Source: Janthinobacterium agaricidamnosum NBRC 102515 = DSM 9628
GTDB taxonomy: Bacteria > Pseudomonadota > Gammaproteobacteria > Burkholderiales > Burkholderiaceae_D
Assembly: GCF_000723165.1 (NCBI RefSeq)
Contig: NZ_HG322949.1
Location: forward strand, 255,220-319,219
DNA length: 64,000 nt
Direction of reading: 5' to 3'
Of the stretch, positions 46,514 to 54,723 are shown in pieces (the first letter of the stretch is position 1; every line of letters begins with the position of its first letter). The translations under genes were made by a program, and so were the position numbers. Under the pieces are notes generated by a model. That model made no database searches. It saw only the letters and a list, made by a program, of their open reading frames with translations, and had not been told where the DNA came from.

Positions 46514-47452
46514 TCAGTTTCCCGTCTGTTGAGCGTGTTCGGCGTAGCGTTCGGCGCAAGCCAGCGCCGCGCTGGTCATGATGTCCAGGTTGCCCGCGTA
46601 GGCCGGCAGATAGTGGGCCGCGCCTTCGACTTCCAGGTACACCGAGGTTTTCAGGCCGCTCATCAAGCCGTGGCCCGGGATGTTCAACGGATGTCCGGCG
46701 TCGAACAATTCGAATTGCACCTTCTGTTTCAGGCGATAGCCGGGCACATACTGCCGCACCTGGGCCACCATATCCAGCACCGACGCTTCGATCAGGGCCT
46801 GGTCGACCGGATCGGAAAAGCAGAACACCGAATCGCGCATCATCATCGGCGGTTCGGCCGGATTCAATACGATGATGGCCTTGCCGCGTGTGGCGCCGCC
46901 GACCATTTCGATCGCGCGCGACGTGGTCTCGGTGAACTCGTCGATATTGTCGCGCGTGCCGGGGCCGGCCGAGCGGCTCGACATCGATGCGACGATCTCG
47001 GCGTAATGCACCTTGGCCACCTTCGAAATCGCCGCCACGATGGGGATCGTGGCCTGGCCGCCGCAGGTGACCATATTCATGTTGCGCGCGCCGCGCTGCT
47101 GTTCCAGGTTCACCACCGGCACCACGTACGGACCGATGGCGGCCGGCGTCAGGTCGATCACCTGCTTGCCGTGCTGCTGCAGCAGCGCGTTGTTATGCTG
47201 GTGCGCGCTGGCGCTGGTGGCGTCGAACACCAGGCCGATGTCGGCAAAGCCCGGCATCGCCAGCAAGCCTTCGATGCCTTCGTGGGTCACCGGCACGCCG
47301 AGCCGGGCGGCGCGCGCCAGGCCGTCCGAGGCGGCGTCGATGCCGACCATCGCGCCCATTTCCAGGTGGCGGCCGTGGCGCATCACCTTGATCATCAAAT
47401 CGCTGCCGATATTGCCGGAGCCGATGATGGCTACCTTGATTTTCTTGTTCAT
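46514..47452 (-). CDS. dmpF: Acetaldehyde dehydrogenase (acylating)
   Basis: Oxidises acetaldehyde to acetyl-CoA with NAD and CoA. The 312-residue protein starts at 47452 ([18 protein letters not shown]) with the Rossmann GSGNIG and the catalytic cysteine C130 in [11 protein letters not shown], then [16 protein letters not shown]. It partners the aldolase DmpG encoded next. The frame extends further upstream, but that part overlaps the tautomerase and is not homologous. Confidence 0.96.
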   Translation of the reverse strand: MNKKIKVAIIGSGNIGSDLMIKVMRHGRHLEMGAMVGIDAASDGLARAARLGVPVTHEGIEGLLAMPGFADIGLVFDATSASAHQHNNALLQQHGKQVIDLTPAAIGPYVVPVVNLEQQRGARNMNMVTCGGQATIPIVAAISKVAKVHYAEIVASMSSRSAGPGTRDNIDEFTETTSRAIEMVGGATRGKAIIVLNPAEPPMMMRDSVFCFSDPVDQALIEASVLDMVAQVRQYVPGYRLKQKVQFELFDAGHPLNIPGHGLMSGLKTSVYLEVEGAAHYLPAYAGNLDIMTSAALACAERYAEHAQQTGN

Positions 47453-47483
47453 GATTGTCTCGTGGGTTGTTTCATGGCTTCGG

Positions 47484-47675
47484 TCAGCGGCCGAGCGCCT
47501 TGGCGCTCTTGCCGCCGATGCCGAAATGGCTCTTCGGCACTTCTTGCAACAGCACGCGCACGCTGTCACGCGGCGCGCCCAGCGTATCGCTGGCGGCGGC
47601 GGTGATGGCGCCGATCAGCGCCTCCTTCATCGCGTCGCTGCGGCCTTCCATCAAGTGGACGTGAATCACAGGCAT
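47484..47675 (-). CDS. dmpI: 4-oxalocrotonate tautomerase
   Basis: A 63-residue tautomerase; after removal of Met, Pro-1 is the catalytic base ([14 protein letters not shown]). R in [10 protein letters not shown] and [12 protein letters not shown] supply the substrate-binding arginines. It isomerises 2-hydroxymuconate (4-oxalocrotonate enol) to the keto form in the dehydrogenase branch of meta cleavage. Start ATG 47675 has GGAAAG upstream. It sits 17 bases after dmpH and 31 bases before dmpF. Confidence 0.95.
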   Translation of the reverse strand: MPVIHVHLMEGRSDAMKEALIGAITAAASDTLGAPRDSVRVLLQEVPKSHFGIGGKSAKALGR

Positions 47676-47692
47676 GGTGCTTCCTTTCCAGG

Positions 47693-48481
47693 TCAGGTGA
47701 ATTGCATGTCGACGCTGCCGAGCCACTGGTAATCGACCGTGATGCGGTCGCCCGCCTCGACCAGCACCGCCTCGGTGGCGCCGCCGGTCATGATCAGCAC
47801 GCCGGCCGGGATTTCACGGCCGCGCGCGCCCAGCATATTGGCCAGCATGGCAACGCTGGCGGCCGGGTGGCCCAGCACGGCGGCGCCGGACGCGGTGGTC
47901 ACCACGGCGCCGTTCTTGCGCAGCACGATGCCGAGGTTTTTCAAGTCCAGGCCCAGCACGTCGTGGTAGTTGTTGCCGACCACGTAGCGCGCCGCCGAGG
48001 TGTTATCGGCGATCACGCTTTTCAGGTCGAACTTGAAGTGTTCGTAGCGCGAGTCGATCACTTCGACGGCGGCCACCACGTAGGCGGTCGCGGCCAGCAC
48101 GTCGCCGATATGGCAGCCGGGTCCGGACAGCGGACGGCTCAGCACGAAGCCGATTTCCGCTTCGACCTTCGGGTGTATCAGTTTTTCAGTGCTGATGTGA
48201 GCGCCGCTCCTGAATTCATGGTCGCCGTTGAGGAAGCCGTAGATCGGTTCCTTGACGCCCATCTGCTGGATCTTGGCGGCCGAGGTCAGGCCCATCTTCA
48301 AGCCGTCGACCGGCACGCCGCGGGCCGCCTTGGCGGCGCGGATCACGTCCTGGATCGCGTAGGCGTCGTCCCAGTCCATGTCCGGATGGTCGTCGGTGAT
48401 TTTTTTCACCGGGCTGACATTCAGCTCGGCCGCTTCCAGGTGCGCGGCCAGCGCATTGATGGTGTGGGTAGTCAGTTTCAT
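47693..48481 (-). CDS. dmpH: 4-oxalocrotonate decarboxylase
   Basis: A 262-residue member of the hydratase/decarboxylase (FAH-like) family. The segment MGLTSAAKIQQMGVKEPIYGFL and KVEAEIGFVLSRPL, carrying metal-binding glutamates, points to the decarboxylase rather than the hydratase. It converts 2-oxo-3-hexenedioate to 2-hydroxypenta-2,4-dienoate while in complex with the hydratase encoded upstream (dmpE). The two genes are only eight bases apart. Sequence between paralogues is similar, so the assignment rests on the M-GLTS-KMQQMG pattern. Confidence 0.92.
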   Translation of the reverse strand: MKLTTHTINALAAHLEAAELNVSPVKKITDDHPDMDWDDAYAIQDVIRAAKAARGVPVDGLKMGLTSAAKIQQMGVKEPIYGFLNGDHEFRSGAHISTEKLIHPKVEAEIGFVLSRPLSGPGCHIGDVLAATAYVVAAVEVIDSRYEHFKFDLKSVIADNTSAARYVVGNNYHDVLGLDLKNLGIVLRKNGAVVTTASGAAVLGHPAASVAMLANMLGARGREIPAGVLIMTGGATEAVLVEAGDRITVDYQWLGSVDMQFT

Positions 48482-48489
48482 GTCGGTTC

Positions 48490-49269
48490 CTAGTAAAAAT
48501 GGACTTCGGCCGAGCCGATGCCGCCCAGGCTCATGCGCAGGCGGTCGCCGCGCGCCACCGGCACCATCGCCGCCAGCGAGCCGGACAGGATCACTTCGCC
48601 GGCGTGCAGCGTTTTTCCCAGTGCGCCCAGCGTGTTGGCCAGCCAGGCCACCGCCGCCAGCGGGTGGCCGAGGGCCGCCGCGCCGGCGCCGGTGGCCACC
48701 ACCGCGCCATTCTTTTCCAGCGTCATGCCGACCGTCGCCAGGTCGACCGCGCGCGGGTCGGCGGCGCCGTCGCCCAGCACGAAGCAGCCCGACGAGGCGT
48801 TGTCGGCGACCGTGTCCTGGATCGTGATCTGCCAGTCGCGGATGCGCGAATCGACCACTTCAAAACACGGCAGCACGCATTGTGTGGCGCGCAGCACGTC
48901 CGCCTCGGTGACGCCGGGGCCGGCCAGGTCGTGCTTCAGGATGAAGGCGATTTCTCCTTCTGCCTTTGGCGCGATCAGGCTGTCGATCGGCACCGCGCCG
49001 TCGTTGTAGACCATGGCCGAGGTCAGGTGGCCGAAGTCGGGCTGGCCGACTTTCAGCATGTCCATCACGACCTGGCTGGTGACGCCGATCTTGTGGCCGA
49101 TCAGGCGTTCGCCCTGTTGCAGGCGGCGGCGCAGCAAATCCTGCTGGATGCGGTAAGCGTCTTGCAGCGTCATGCCGGGAATGCTGCCGGACAGCGGCGC
49201 GATGGCGCTGGCGCTGAGCCGCGCCTGATGCAATTGCGCGCCGAGGCCTTCGATTTCTTGCTGGTTCAT
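48490..49269 (-). CDS. dmpE: 2-oxopent-4-enoate hydratase
   Basis: A 259-residue hydratase that adds water to 2-hydroxypenta-2,4-dienoate, giving 4-hydroxy-2-oxovalerate. The start at 49269 (MNQQEIEGLGAQLH) fits the family; the longer frame adds nine residues of no homology. GHKIGVTSQVVMDMLKVGQPDFGHL is the hydratase-type signature and AEGEIAFILKHDL holds the metal ligands. It lies seven bases after dmpC. Confidence 0.93.
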   Translation of the reverse strand: MNQQEIEGLGAQLHQARLSASAIAPLSGSIPGMTLQDAYRIQQDLLRRRLQQGERLIGHKIGVTSQVVMDMLKVGQPDFGHLTSAMVYNDGAVPIDSLIAPKAEGEIAFILKHDLAGPGVTEADVLRATQCVLPCFEVVDSRIRDWQITIQDTVADNASSGCFVLGDGAADPRAVDLATVGMTLEKNGAVVATGAGAAALGHPLAAVAWLANTLGALGKTLHAGEVILSGSLAAMVPVARGDRLRMSLGGIGSAEVHFY

Positions 49270-49276
49270 GTGGTCC

Positions 49277-50758
49277 TCACAGTTTGATGCAGACATTACG
49301 GAGTTCGGTATAGAACTCCAGCGAATGGACGCCGCCTTCGCGGCCGATGCCGGACTGGCGCGAGCCGCCGAACGCGGTGCGCAAATCGCGCAGGAACCAG
49401 GAATTGATCCAGCAAATGCCGACGTTGAGCCGTTTGCCCAGGCGGTGCGCGGTGCCGACGTCGCGGGTCCATACCGTGGCGGCCAGGCCGTAGCGCGTGT
49501 CGTTGGCCATGGCCACGGCTTCTTCCTCGGTGTCGAACGGTGCGATGTGGCAGCACGGGCCGAAGATTTCTTCGCGTATCAGCGCCGAGCTTTCCGGCAA
49601 GCCGGTCCAGATGGTCGGCTGGACCCAGGCGCCGCCGGCCAGCGCCGCCGGCATGTCGGGAATGCCGCCGCCGGTGACCACGGTGGCGCCTTCGTCGGCC
49701 GCGCGGCGGTAATAGCCCAGCACCTTGCCGCGGTGTTCCTGCGACACCAGCGGTCCGAAGTTGGTGTCCTTGTGGTTCGGGTCGCCGGGACGCATCGCCT
49801 CGGCGCCGGCTTTCAGGGCGCTGACGAAGCGGTCGAAAATCGGACGCTGCACGTAGACCCGTTCGGTGCCCAGGCAGACCTGGCCGCTATTGAAGAAGGC
49901 CGAGCGCAGGATGCCGGCCACCGCCGCGTCGAAATCGCAATCGGCGAACACGATGCCGGGATTCTTGCCGCCCAATTCCATCGACACCGGACGGATGCCG
50001 CGCGCGGCGGCGGCCATGATGGCTTCGCCGGTGCCGGTCTCGCCGGTGAAGGTGTAGGCGTCGACGCCCGGATGTTCGGTCAGGAAGGCGCCGGCCGAAT
50101 CCTGGCCGAAACCTTGCACCACGTTGTACACGCCGGGCGGCACGCCGACCTCGTTCATCACTTCGGCCAGCAAGGCCGCCGTGGCCGGGGTTTCTTCCGA
50201 CGGTTTGACCACCACCGTGTTGCCACAGGCCAGCGCCGGTCCGACTTTCCAGGTCATCAGCAGCAGCGGCAGGTTCCACGGGCAGATCACGCCGATCACG
50301 CCCTTCGGCACGCGCACCGCATAATTCAGCGCATCGCCGCCGTCCGGCGCGATCATCTCGAAACTCTCGGTGGCGACGTTCTTGACGACGTCGGCGAAGA
50401 CCTTGAAATTGGCCGCGCCGCGCGGCACGTCGAGGTGGCTGGCCATCGAATACGGCTTGCCGGTGTCGGCCACTTCGGCGGCGACGAATTCGTCGAAACG
50501 GGCCATGATGCGGTCGGCCACGGCGTGCATCAGTTCTGCCCGTTTGGCGACCGGCATGCGGCCCCACGGGCCGTTCAGCGCGGCGCGGGCGGCGCACACG
50601 GCGGCGTCGACTTCGTGCCGTCCCGCTTCGCTGACCATGCCGATCAGCGAGTTGTCGGCCGGGTTGCGGTTTTCAAACTGGCGTGTGCTTTCGACCCATG
50701 CGCCATTGATAAAATTGGGAAAACCGATTGGCCGTGTTGTGCTCATTGTTGTGCTCAT
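49277..50758 (-). CDS. dmpC: 2-hydroxymuconic semialdehyde dehydrogenase
   Basis: An NAD-dependent aldehyde dehydrogenase of 493 residues that makes 4-oxalocrotonate from 2-hydroxymuconate semialdehyde. The conserved PWNLPLLLMTWK, VKPSEETPATA, MELGGKNPGIVF (catalytic E) and FFNSGQVCLGTERVYV (catalytic C) are in place. The start at 50758 overlaps the stop of the preceding decarboxylase-like gene (ATGA) and has GGAG upstream; a second MSTT repeat at 50746 is an alternative start. Substrate assignment relies on the neighbouring 4-oxalocrotonate branch genes. Confidence 0.94.
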   Translation of the reverse strand: MSTTMSTTRPIGFPNFINGAWVESTRQFENRNPADNSLIGMVSEAGRHEVDAAVCAARAALNGPWGRMPVAKRAELMHAVADRIMARFDEFVAAEVADTGKPYSMASHLDVPRGAANFKVFADVVKNVATESFEMIAPDGGDALNYAVRVPKGVIGVICPWNLPLLLMTWKVGPALACGNTVVVKPSEETPATAALLAEVMNEVGVPPGVYNVVQGFGQDSAGAFLTEHPGVDAYTFTGETGTGEAIMAAAARGIRPVSMELGGKNPGIVFADCDFDAAVAGILRSAFFNSGQVCLGTERVYVQRPIFDRFVSALKAGAEAMRPGDPNHKDTNFGPLVSQEHRGKVLGYYRRAADEGATVVTGGGIPDMPAALAGGAWVQPTIWTGLPESSALIREEIFGPCCHIAPFDTEEEAVAMANDTRYGLAATVWTRDVGTAHRLGKRLNVGICWINSWFLRDLRTAFGGSRQSGIGREGGVHSLEFYTELRNVCIKL

Positions 50759-51453
50759 TGCTGCTCCTGTAACGTCAGATGATGAAGTTCGGGATCGCCG
50801 GCGGTGAGGTAATCCCACATGCGTTCGAAGATGCGGCCGGTGCCGACCGCGCGCGCCTCGGCTTCGTCGGCGCTGAGCGGCGCGGCCTGGTCGTTCAGGC
50901 CGGCGGCGCGCAGTTGCCAGTCGGTGCGGGCGGCGTCTTCCAGGTACCAGGTCAGCACCACCGCCTGTTCCAGCGACGGCGCCGCGATGACGACGCCGTT
51001 GCCGCGCATGACGATGGCGTTGCCGCCGTGCATGGTCGAGGCCAGCGCACCGGCCTGCTGCTCGCTGCGTATCAGTTGCGGGTCGTCCCACAGCGGTACC
51101 GGGTCGGCGAAATACGAGCCCATGCCGTGCAGCCGGCGCGGCGTGCAGCGCGCCGCCGACAGCGACATCAGCGTCGGCGGCATGCTGCGGATCACCGCGC
51201 CGGCATCCGGCTGGCTGCGGTAGATATGCTGGTGGATGCGCACTTCACCGAGCACGCCGTCCGGCAGCTCGCCATGCACCGGCACCACCACGCCCTCGTC
51301 TTGCGGCCCGATCAGCGACATCGGTTTTGCGGCGCAGACCAGGAAGGAATCGGCGTCGAGACGCAGGCTGCAATGGCCGTAGGCGTGCACCAGGCCGGCG
51401 CGGGCCAGCGCGCGCGCCGCCACCCGCACCTTGATTTGTGCGTTGCTGATCAT
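50755..51453 (-). CDS. Class II aldolase/adducin family protein, probable ring-cleavage product decarboxylase
   Basis: A 232-residue protein of the class II aldolase fold. Zinc-ligand histidines are visible in GEVRIHQHIYRS and the late H of STMHGGNAIVMRGNG; GLVHAYGHCSLRLD is the N-terminal family motif. Some members (CmtD of the p-cumate pathway) decarboxylate carboxylated ring-cleavage products instead of splitting sugars. Here it sits between the extradiol dioxygenase (four-base overlap at its start) and the semialdehyde dehydrogenase (four-base overlap at its end), exactly where such a decarboxylase is needed. Function is inferred from this context. Confidence 0.82.
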   Translation of the reverse strand: MISNAQIKVRVAARALARAGLVHAYGHCSLRLDADSFLVCAAKPMSLIGPQDEGVVVPVHGELPDGVLGEVRIHQHIYRSQPDAGAVIRSMPPTLMSLSAARCTPRRLHGMGSYFADPVPLWDDPQLIRSEQQAGALASTMHGGNAIVMRGNGVVIAAPSLEQAVVLTWYLEDAARTDWQLRAAGLNDQAAPLSADEAEARAVGTGRIFERMWDYLTAGDPELHHLTLQEQQ

Positions 51454-52313
51454 CGCTTGAACTCCGGAATATCGGGCCTGGCCCCCCATTGGCAAAACGA
51501 TTCCGGCGCAAACGGGAACTGGCGCGGCAGATAGGTGCGCTCATCTTCTTCGGTGATCGAGCGCACGCCGGTCGAGTATTCGAACGTCAGTCCGTCGGTG
51601 CCTTCGAAGTACAGGAACATTGCGCCGGAAGTCGGATGGCGTCCGGGGCCGAAGCGGATCGCGATTTTCTTTTCGAGCAGGATGTAATAAGCGCGCATCA
51701 ATTCGTCGATGCTTTCAACCTGGTGGTTGATGTGCTGGATGCCGGCGTAGGTGGACGGGAACAGGGCGATCTTGTGGTGGATGTCGTCGATGCGCAGCAG
51801 GGGTGCATCGCCGATCCAGTCGCTGACCTTGGCGCTGCACAGCGTGGTCCAGAAGGCTTCGTCGCGTTTCGGATCGGTGGTGCGCAGGCCGACGTGGCTG
51901 AAGCCGGTGATCTTGACGTCGCGGCTGGGAAAGTAGCGCTGGCCGCTGTGATGCGGCGCCAGCACCAGGTCGATCTTGTTGCCGGTCGGGTCCTGGAAGG
52001 TCAGGAAGCCCCGCACATGGCGCTGTTCGCATTCGTCGGCATTGCCCAGGTGGATGCGGAAGTTGTTGGCTTCCAGCGTGGCCGCCGCCGCGTCGAACGC
52101 GGCGCCGCTCTCGACTTCAAAGGCGGTGGTGTGGTCGCCGGGGTCGCCCTCGAAGTAACACAGGGTGTGGTCGCGGCTGTCGGATCGCAGGTACAAGGCG
52201 TTCGCTTCGCGGCGCGCGACTTGCAGTCCGAGCACGGTGGTGGCGTAGTGTTCCGCAGTCGCCAAGTCGCGCGTCCCCAGCCTGACATAACGTATGTCAT
52301 GCAAGTTGATCAT
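51450..52313 (-). CDS. Type I extradiol ring-cleavage dioxygenase (VOC family)
   Basis: A 287-residue two-domain vicinal-oxygen-chelate protein, first gene of the operon. The iron ligands should be H in GFSHVGLRT, H in INHQVES and E in TFEYSTGV. RFGPGRHPTSGAMFLYFEG is the class signature. Among known enzymes the pattern is closest to 2,3-dihydroxy-p-cumate 3,4-dioxygenase and 2,3-dihydroxybenzoate 3,4-dioxygenase, which cleave carboxylated catechols; this is my pattern judgement, not a computed match. ATG 52313 follows AAGGAGA. A decarboxylase-type gene overlaps its end by four bases. Confidence 0.92.
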   Translation of the reverse strand: MINLHDIRYVRLGTRDLATAEHYATTVLGLQVARREANALYLRSDSRDHTLCYFEGDPGDHTTAFEVESGAAFDAAAATLEANNFRIHLGNADECEQRHVRGFLTFQDPTGNKIDLVLAPHHSGQRYFPSRDVKITGFSHVGLRTTDPKRDEAFWTTLCSAKVSDWIGDAPLLRIDDIHHKIALFPSTYAGIQHINHQVESIDELMRAYYILLEKKIAIRFGPGRHPTSGAMFLYFEGTDGLTFEYSTGVRSITEEDERTYLPRQFPFAPESFCQWGARPDIPEFKR

Positions 52314-52378
52314 GCTGTCTCCTTTTCAGATGCTTGCTGTTATGTTTCCACTGTAGGCAAGGCCCCGGCATCTGAATA

Positions 52379-52397
52379 GCGAATGTTTTTTATTCGC
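52379..52397. promoter_or_regulatory. Inverted repeat upstream of meta-cleavage operon
   Basis: GCGAAT and ATTCGC are separated by a seven-base T-rich centre, 66 bases upstream of the first operon gene. It could be the LysR-type operator (T-N11-A-like dyad). The 52314-52581 gap contains otherwise only A/T-rich stretches and a second CGGAATTCG palindrome. Confidence 0.4.
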
Positions 52398-52581
52398 GGA
52401 ATTCGTTTTTTTTATAGCAGGAGGAATATGGCAGGGCAGGGCTGGCTGGTCCGCAAGCGCGGGGCGGTTGAGAATTGTCATGCCGTTTGAATGAGGCTGA
52501 CGTAATCTTGGCAGGAGGGTAAGGTACGATCAAGAAAGTGTGCGATCAAGAAAGCGTGTTATCAGGAAAGGAGGGGGAATC

Positions 52582-52779
52582 TTGGAAACGACACACGACA
52601 GTTTGCCTGATGCTGACGGTATCGAGACGCAGGCGCAGACGGCAGGGCGCCCGGCCCGCCAGATGTTGCCGCCCAAGGGCGCATGCTGGTATTGCGACAA
52701 GCCGCTCGACAGCGTGCGCCGCTTTTGCGGCAAGGAGTGTGCCGACGCCTATACTGAAGAGGTGGCCTACAGCCGTTGA
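52582..52779 (+). CDS. Small zinc-ribbon protein
   Basis: A 65-residue protein starting at TTG 52582, chosen because GGAGGGGG lies at the right distance; no ATG is available. The C-terminal half contains CWYCDKPLDSVRRFCGKEC, a four-cysteine zinc-binding knuckle pair of the type found in short proteins of unknown function in Burkholderiales. The N-terminal half is acidic and probably disordered. It converges with the HPt gene, whose end is 15 bases away. Confidence 0.7.
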   Translation: METTHDSLPDADGIETQAQTAGRPARQMLPPKGACWYCDKPLDSVRRFCGKECADAYTEEVAYSR

Positions 52780-52794
52780 TAGCGCGCTTGCCTG

Positions 52795-53445
52795 TCAGCC
52801 CGGCCGCTGCAAGGCGGCCAGCGCGCCGTCGAAATCGAACTCATGCGCCGCCGCCGCCACCGCCTGGTATTTGGCGATACCGAGGCTGTCGGCCAGCAAG
52901 GTTGCCGAATTCTCCAGCAAATCGATGGCCGCGCCATCGCCTTCGCGCAGGCAACTGCTGAGCCGTGCAATTAATAATTGGGTCGCCGGGGCTGTCGCAG
53001 CCGGTGTGGCGGCGAGCGATACGGGATGGATCGAACGCCCGTCAGGCGAACTGTTCAATACCTTGCTGACGGTGGCCAGTAATTGCTGCAGTGTCAATTC
53101 AAGCCGCTGCAAAGGCTGCTCCAGCACGATCGCATGGGCCCGCAGCGCCGCTTCCAGCGCGGCCGCGGCTTCATACATCAGGCCGGCGCCTATCATGCCG
53201 GCCGCGCCTTTCAGCGTATGGGATCTGATGCGTGCGATATCGTAGCGCCCGGCGGCGACGGCGTCGCGGATCTGGCGCGGCGTGCCGCCGTGGTCGTGCA
53301 AAAAACGCAGCAACAGCTTGAAGTACAGGGTACGGTCGCCCATGATACGGTCGAGTCCGTCATCAATATCGAGAATACGGCGCGCATCATCCCGCGGCGC
53401 CGCGGCGCCGGATTCATCGCTGGAGGGGGCGCTTGGTTTCATCAT
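52795..53445 (-). CDS. HPt domain protein (orphan phosphotransfer protein)
   Basis: A 216-residue protein with a histidine phosphotransfer domain: IARIRSHTLKGAAGMIGAGLMYEAA carries the phosphorylated H (in SHTLKG), preceded by the helix YFKLLLRFLHDHG. The C-terminal part (ARLSSCLREGDGAAIDLLENSA, AAHEFDFDGALAALQ) resembles the helical tail following HPt domains in hybrid sensor kinases such as BarA-like proteins. It therefore looks like the detached end of a hybrid kinase, or a free-standing shuttle. No kinase or regulator lies next to it. Start ATG 53445. Confidence 0.88.
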   Translation of the reverse strand: MMKPSAPSSDESGAAAPRDDARRILDIDDGLDRIMGDRTLYFKLLLRFLHDHGGTPRQIRDAVAAGRYDIARIRSHTLKGAAGMIGAGLMYEAAAALEAALRAHAIVLEQPLQRLELTLQQLLATVSKVLNSSPDGRSIHPVSLAATPAATAPATQLLIARLSSCLREGDGAAIDLLENSATLLADSLGIAKYQAVAAAAHEFDFDGALAALQRPG

Positions 53446-53538
53446 GCTCGCTATGCAGAAGAGTTGCGCTAAGTCTTCACGATAGCAGAGTAATCCGCGA
53501 TTGCCATTTGATTTTTTTACGGGTTTTTATTGCCTTTT

Positions 53539-53580
53539 CAACACTGTGGGACCGCACCCGCAGGCCGGTCCCGGGTGTTG
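53539..53580. terminator. GC-rich hairpin beside CAP-protein gene end
   Basis: CAACAC...GTGTTG with inner GGGACC...GGTCCC forms a long stem ending one base from the CAP-protein stop. No T-run follows on either strand, so termination is only possible, not evident. Confidence 0.4.
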
Positions 53581-54525
53581 TTATCGGGTGGTAAACGACC
53601 ACTTGCGGCTGACGTCGACACCGTTCGCGCTACCGTTGAATGTCACGTCATAGGTAGTGTTGCTTGACAATACTGCCAGGGGAATGATGGCCGCCGCATC
53701 GGATGGCGTGTTGCTATCGGTGGCTGCGGTTAGCAAGCGCACACTCATTGCGCTGCCGCCGCGCGGCGCCACCGTGAAGGATCTGACCACCAGGTTGCTG
53801 GTGATGTCGGCATGTACGCTGATCGGATAGCCGACGATGTCCTGATTCGGTACCGGATCGGGCGATTCATGGTCGCTGGAAAAGCTGGTGGCGACCCTGG
53901 TCTGGTTGGAGAATGGATAGGTGATGATGCGTCCGCTTCCCAGGCCCCGGCTGAAATCATTGCTGGCCGCAAAATTGGTAGTGAAGTAGTAGTAACCACC
54001 GTTACCGGTCGCACTGCCCGCGCCCGCATCCTTGAAAATCGGCTGGAGAATCACGAAGCGGTGATAAATCGCCGTGATCAGCTCTTCCGCCAGGAAAAAG
54101 CCCGAGCTGTTTTGCGCCCCGGCGATGACTTCGCCATAGGCATACGGTCTTTGAAACTGATAACCGGCATTGCTCAGGCGCGCAAAGTCATCGGCGCCGG
54201 TGAAGCCCGGCTTGCCCGCGACCTGGTCGTGCGAGACCGTGTTGTTGGTTTTCAGGTAATCGGAATGGCCTTGCGCCGCCCGGTCGATCAGTGAGTTGCG
54301 AGCTAGCAATGACAGGCCAGCCTGGCCGCGCCGATAGTTGAACCAATTGAAACCGTCGGTCGCGGTGTTATTGGTCACCACCGGTGCACCCGGTTCCTGG
54401 ACCAGCAAGGAAGCGTCGGTACTGGTGCTGTTGTCGTCTTTACTGTTATTGCCGCCGCAGGCGCTCAGGATGGCTGCCACCAATAAGGCAGGGATGAGAT
54501 TGATGCAGCTTTTTGTTAGCGCCAT
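53581..54525 (-). CDS. CAP-domain (SCP-like) lipoprotein
   Basis: A 314-residue lipoprotein: signal peptide MALTKSCINLIPALLVAAIL with lipobox LSAC followed by GG and a low-complexity spacer. Residues about 60-200 form a CAP domain (FNWFNYRRGQAGLSLLARNSLIDRAAQGHSDYLKTNN with the alpha helix and the conserved H, then YGEVIA and AIYHRFVIL, which provide the E and H of the CAP cavity). The C-terminal ~100 residues look like an Ig-like beta domain (NTTYDVTFNGSANG, ending KWSFTTR). The role is unknown, probably cell-surface. Confidence 0.88.
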   Translation of the reverse strand: MALTKSCINLIPALLVAAILSACGGNNSKDDNSTSTDASLLVQEPGAPVVTNNTATDGFNWFNYRRGQAGLSLLARNSLIDRAAQGHSDYLKTNNTVSHDQVAGKPGFTGADDFARLSNAGYQFQRPYAYGEVIAGAQNSSGFFLAEELITAIYHRFVILQPIFKDAGAGSATGNGGYYYFTTNFAASNDFSRGLGSGRIITYPFSNQTRVATSFSSDHESPDPVPNQDIVGYPISVHADITSNLVVRSFTVAPRGGSAMSVRLLTAATDSNTPSDAAAIIPLAVLSSNTTYDVTFNGSANGVDVSRKWSFTTR

Positions 54526-54723
54526 GGGGCTTGCTCCTGTCGATGCGAAGATGTAGTGGATAATTAGTTAACTATACCCGTTATGAACATGTTGCTCGGG
54601 TGCAAAGCAATTCTAAGCGATTTTTTTGTCTGCAGGCGCCGCCCGCTGGAATATTCCTTGCGCGGAGTAGAATAAGCGCGACTGCATGCCTTGCATGCGG
54701 CGTTTTCGCCTCTTTTTTTGATT

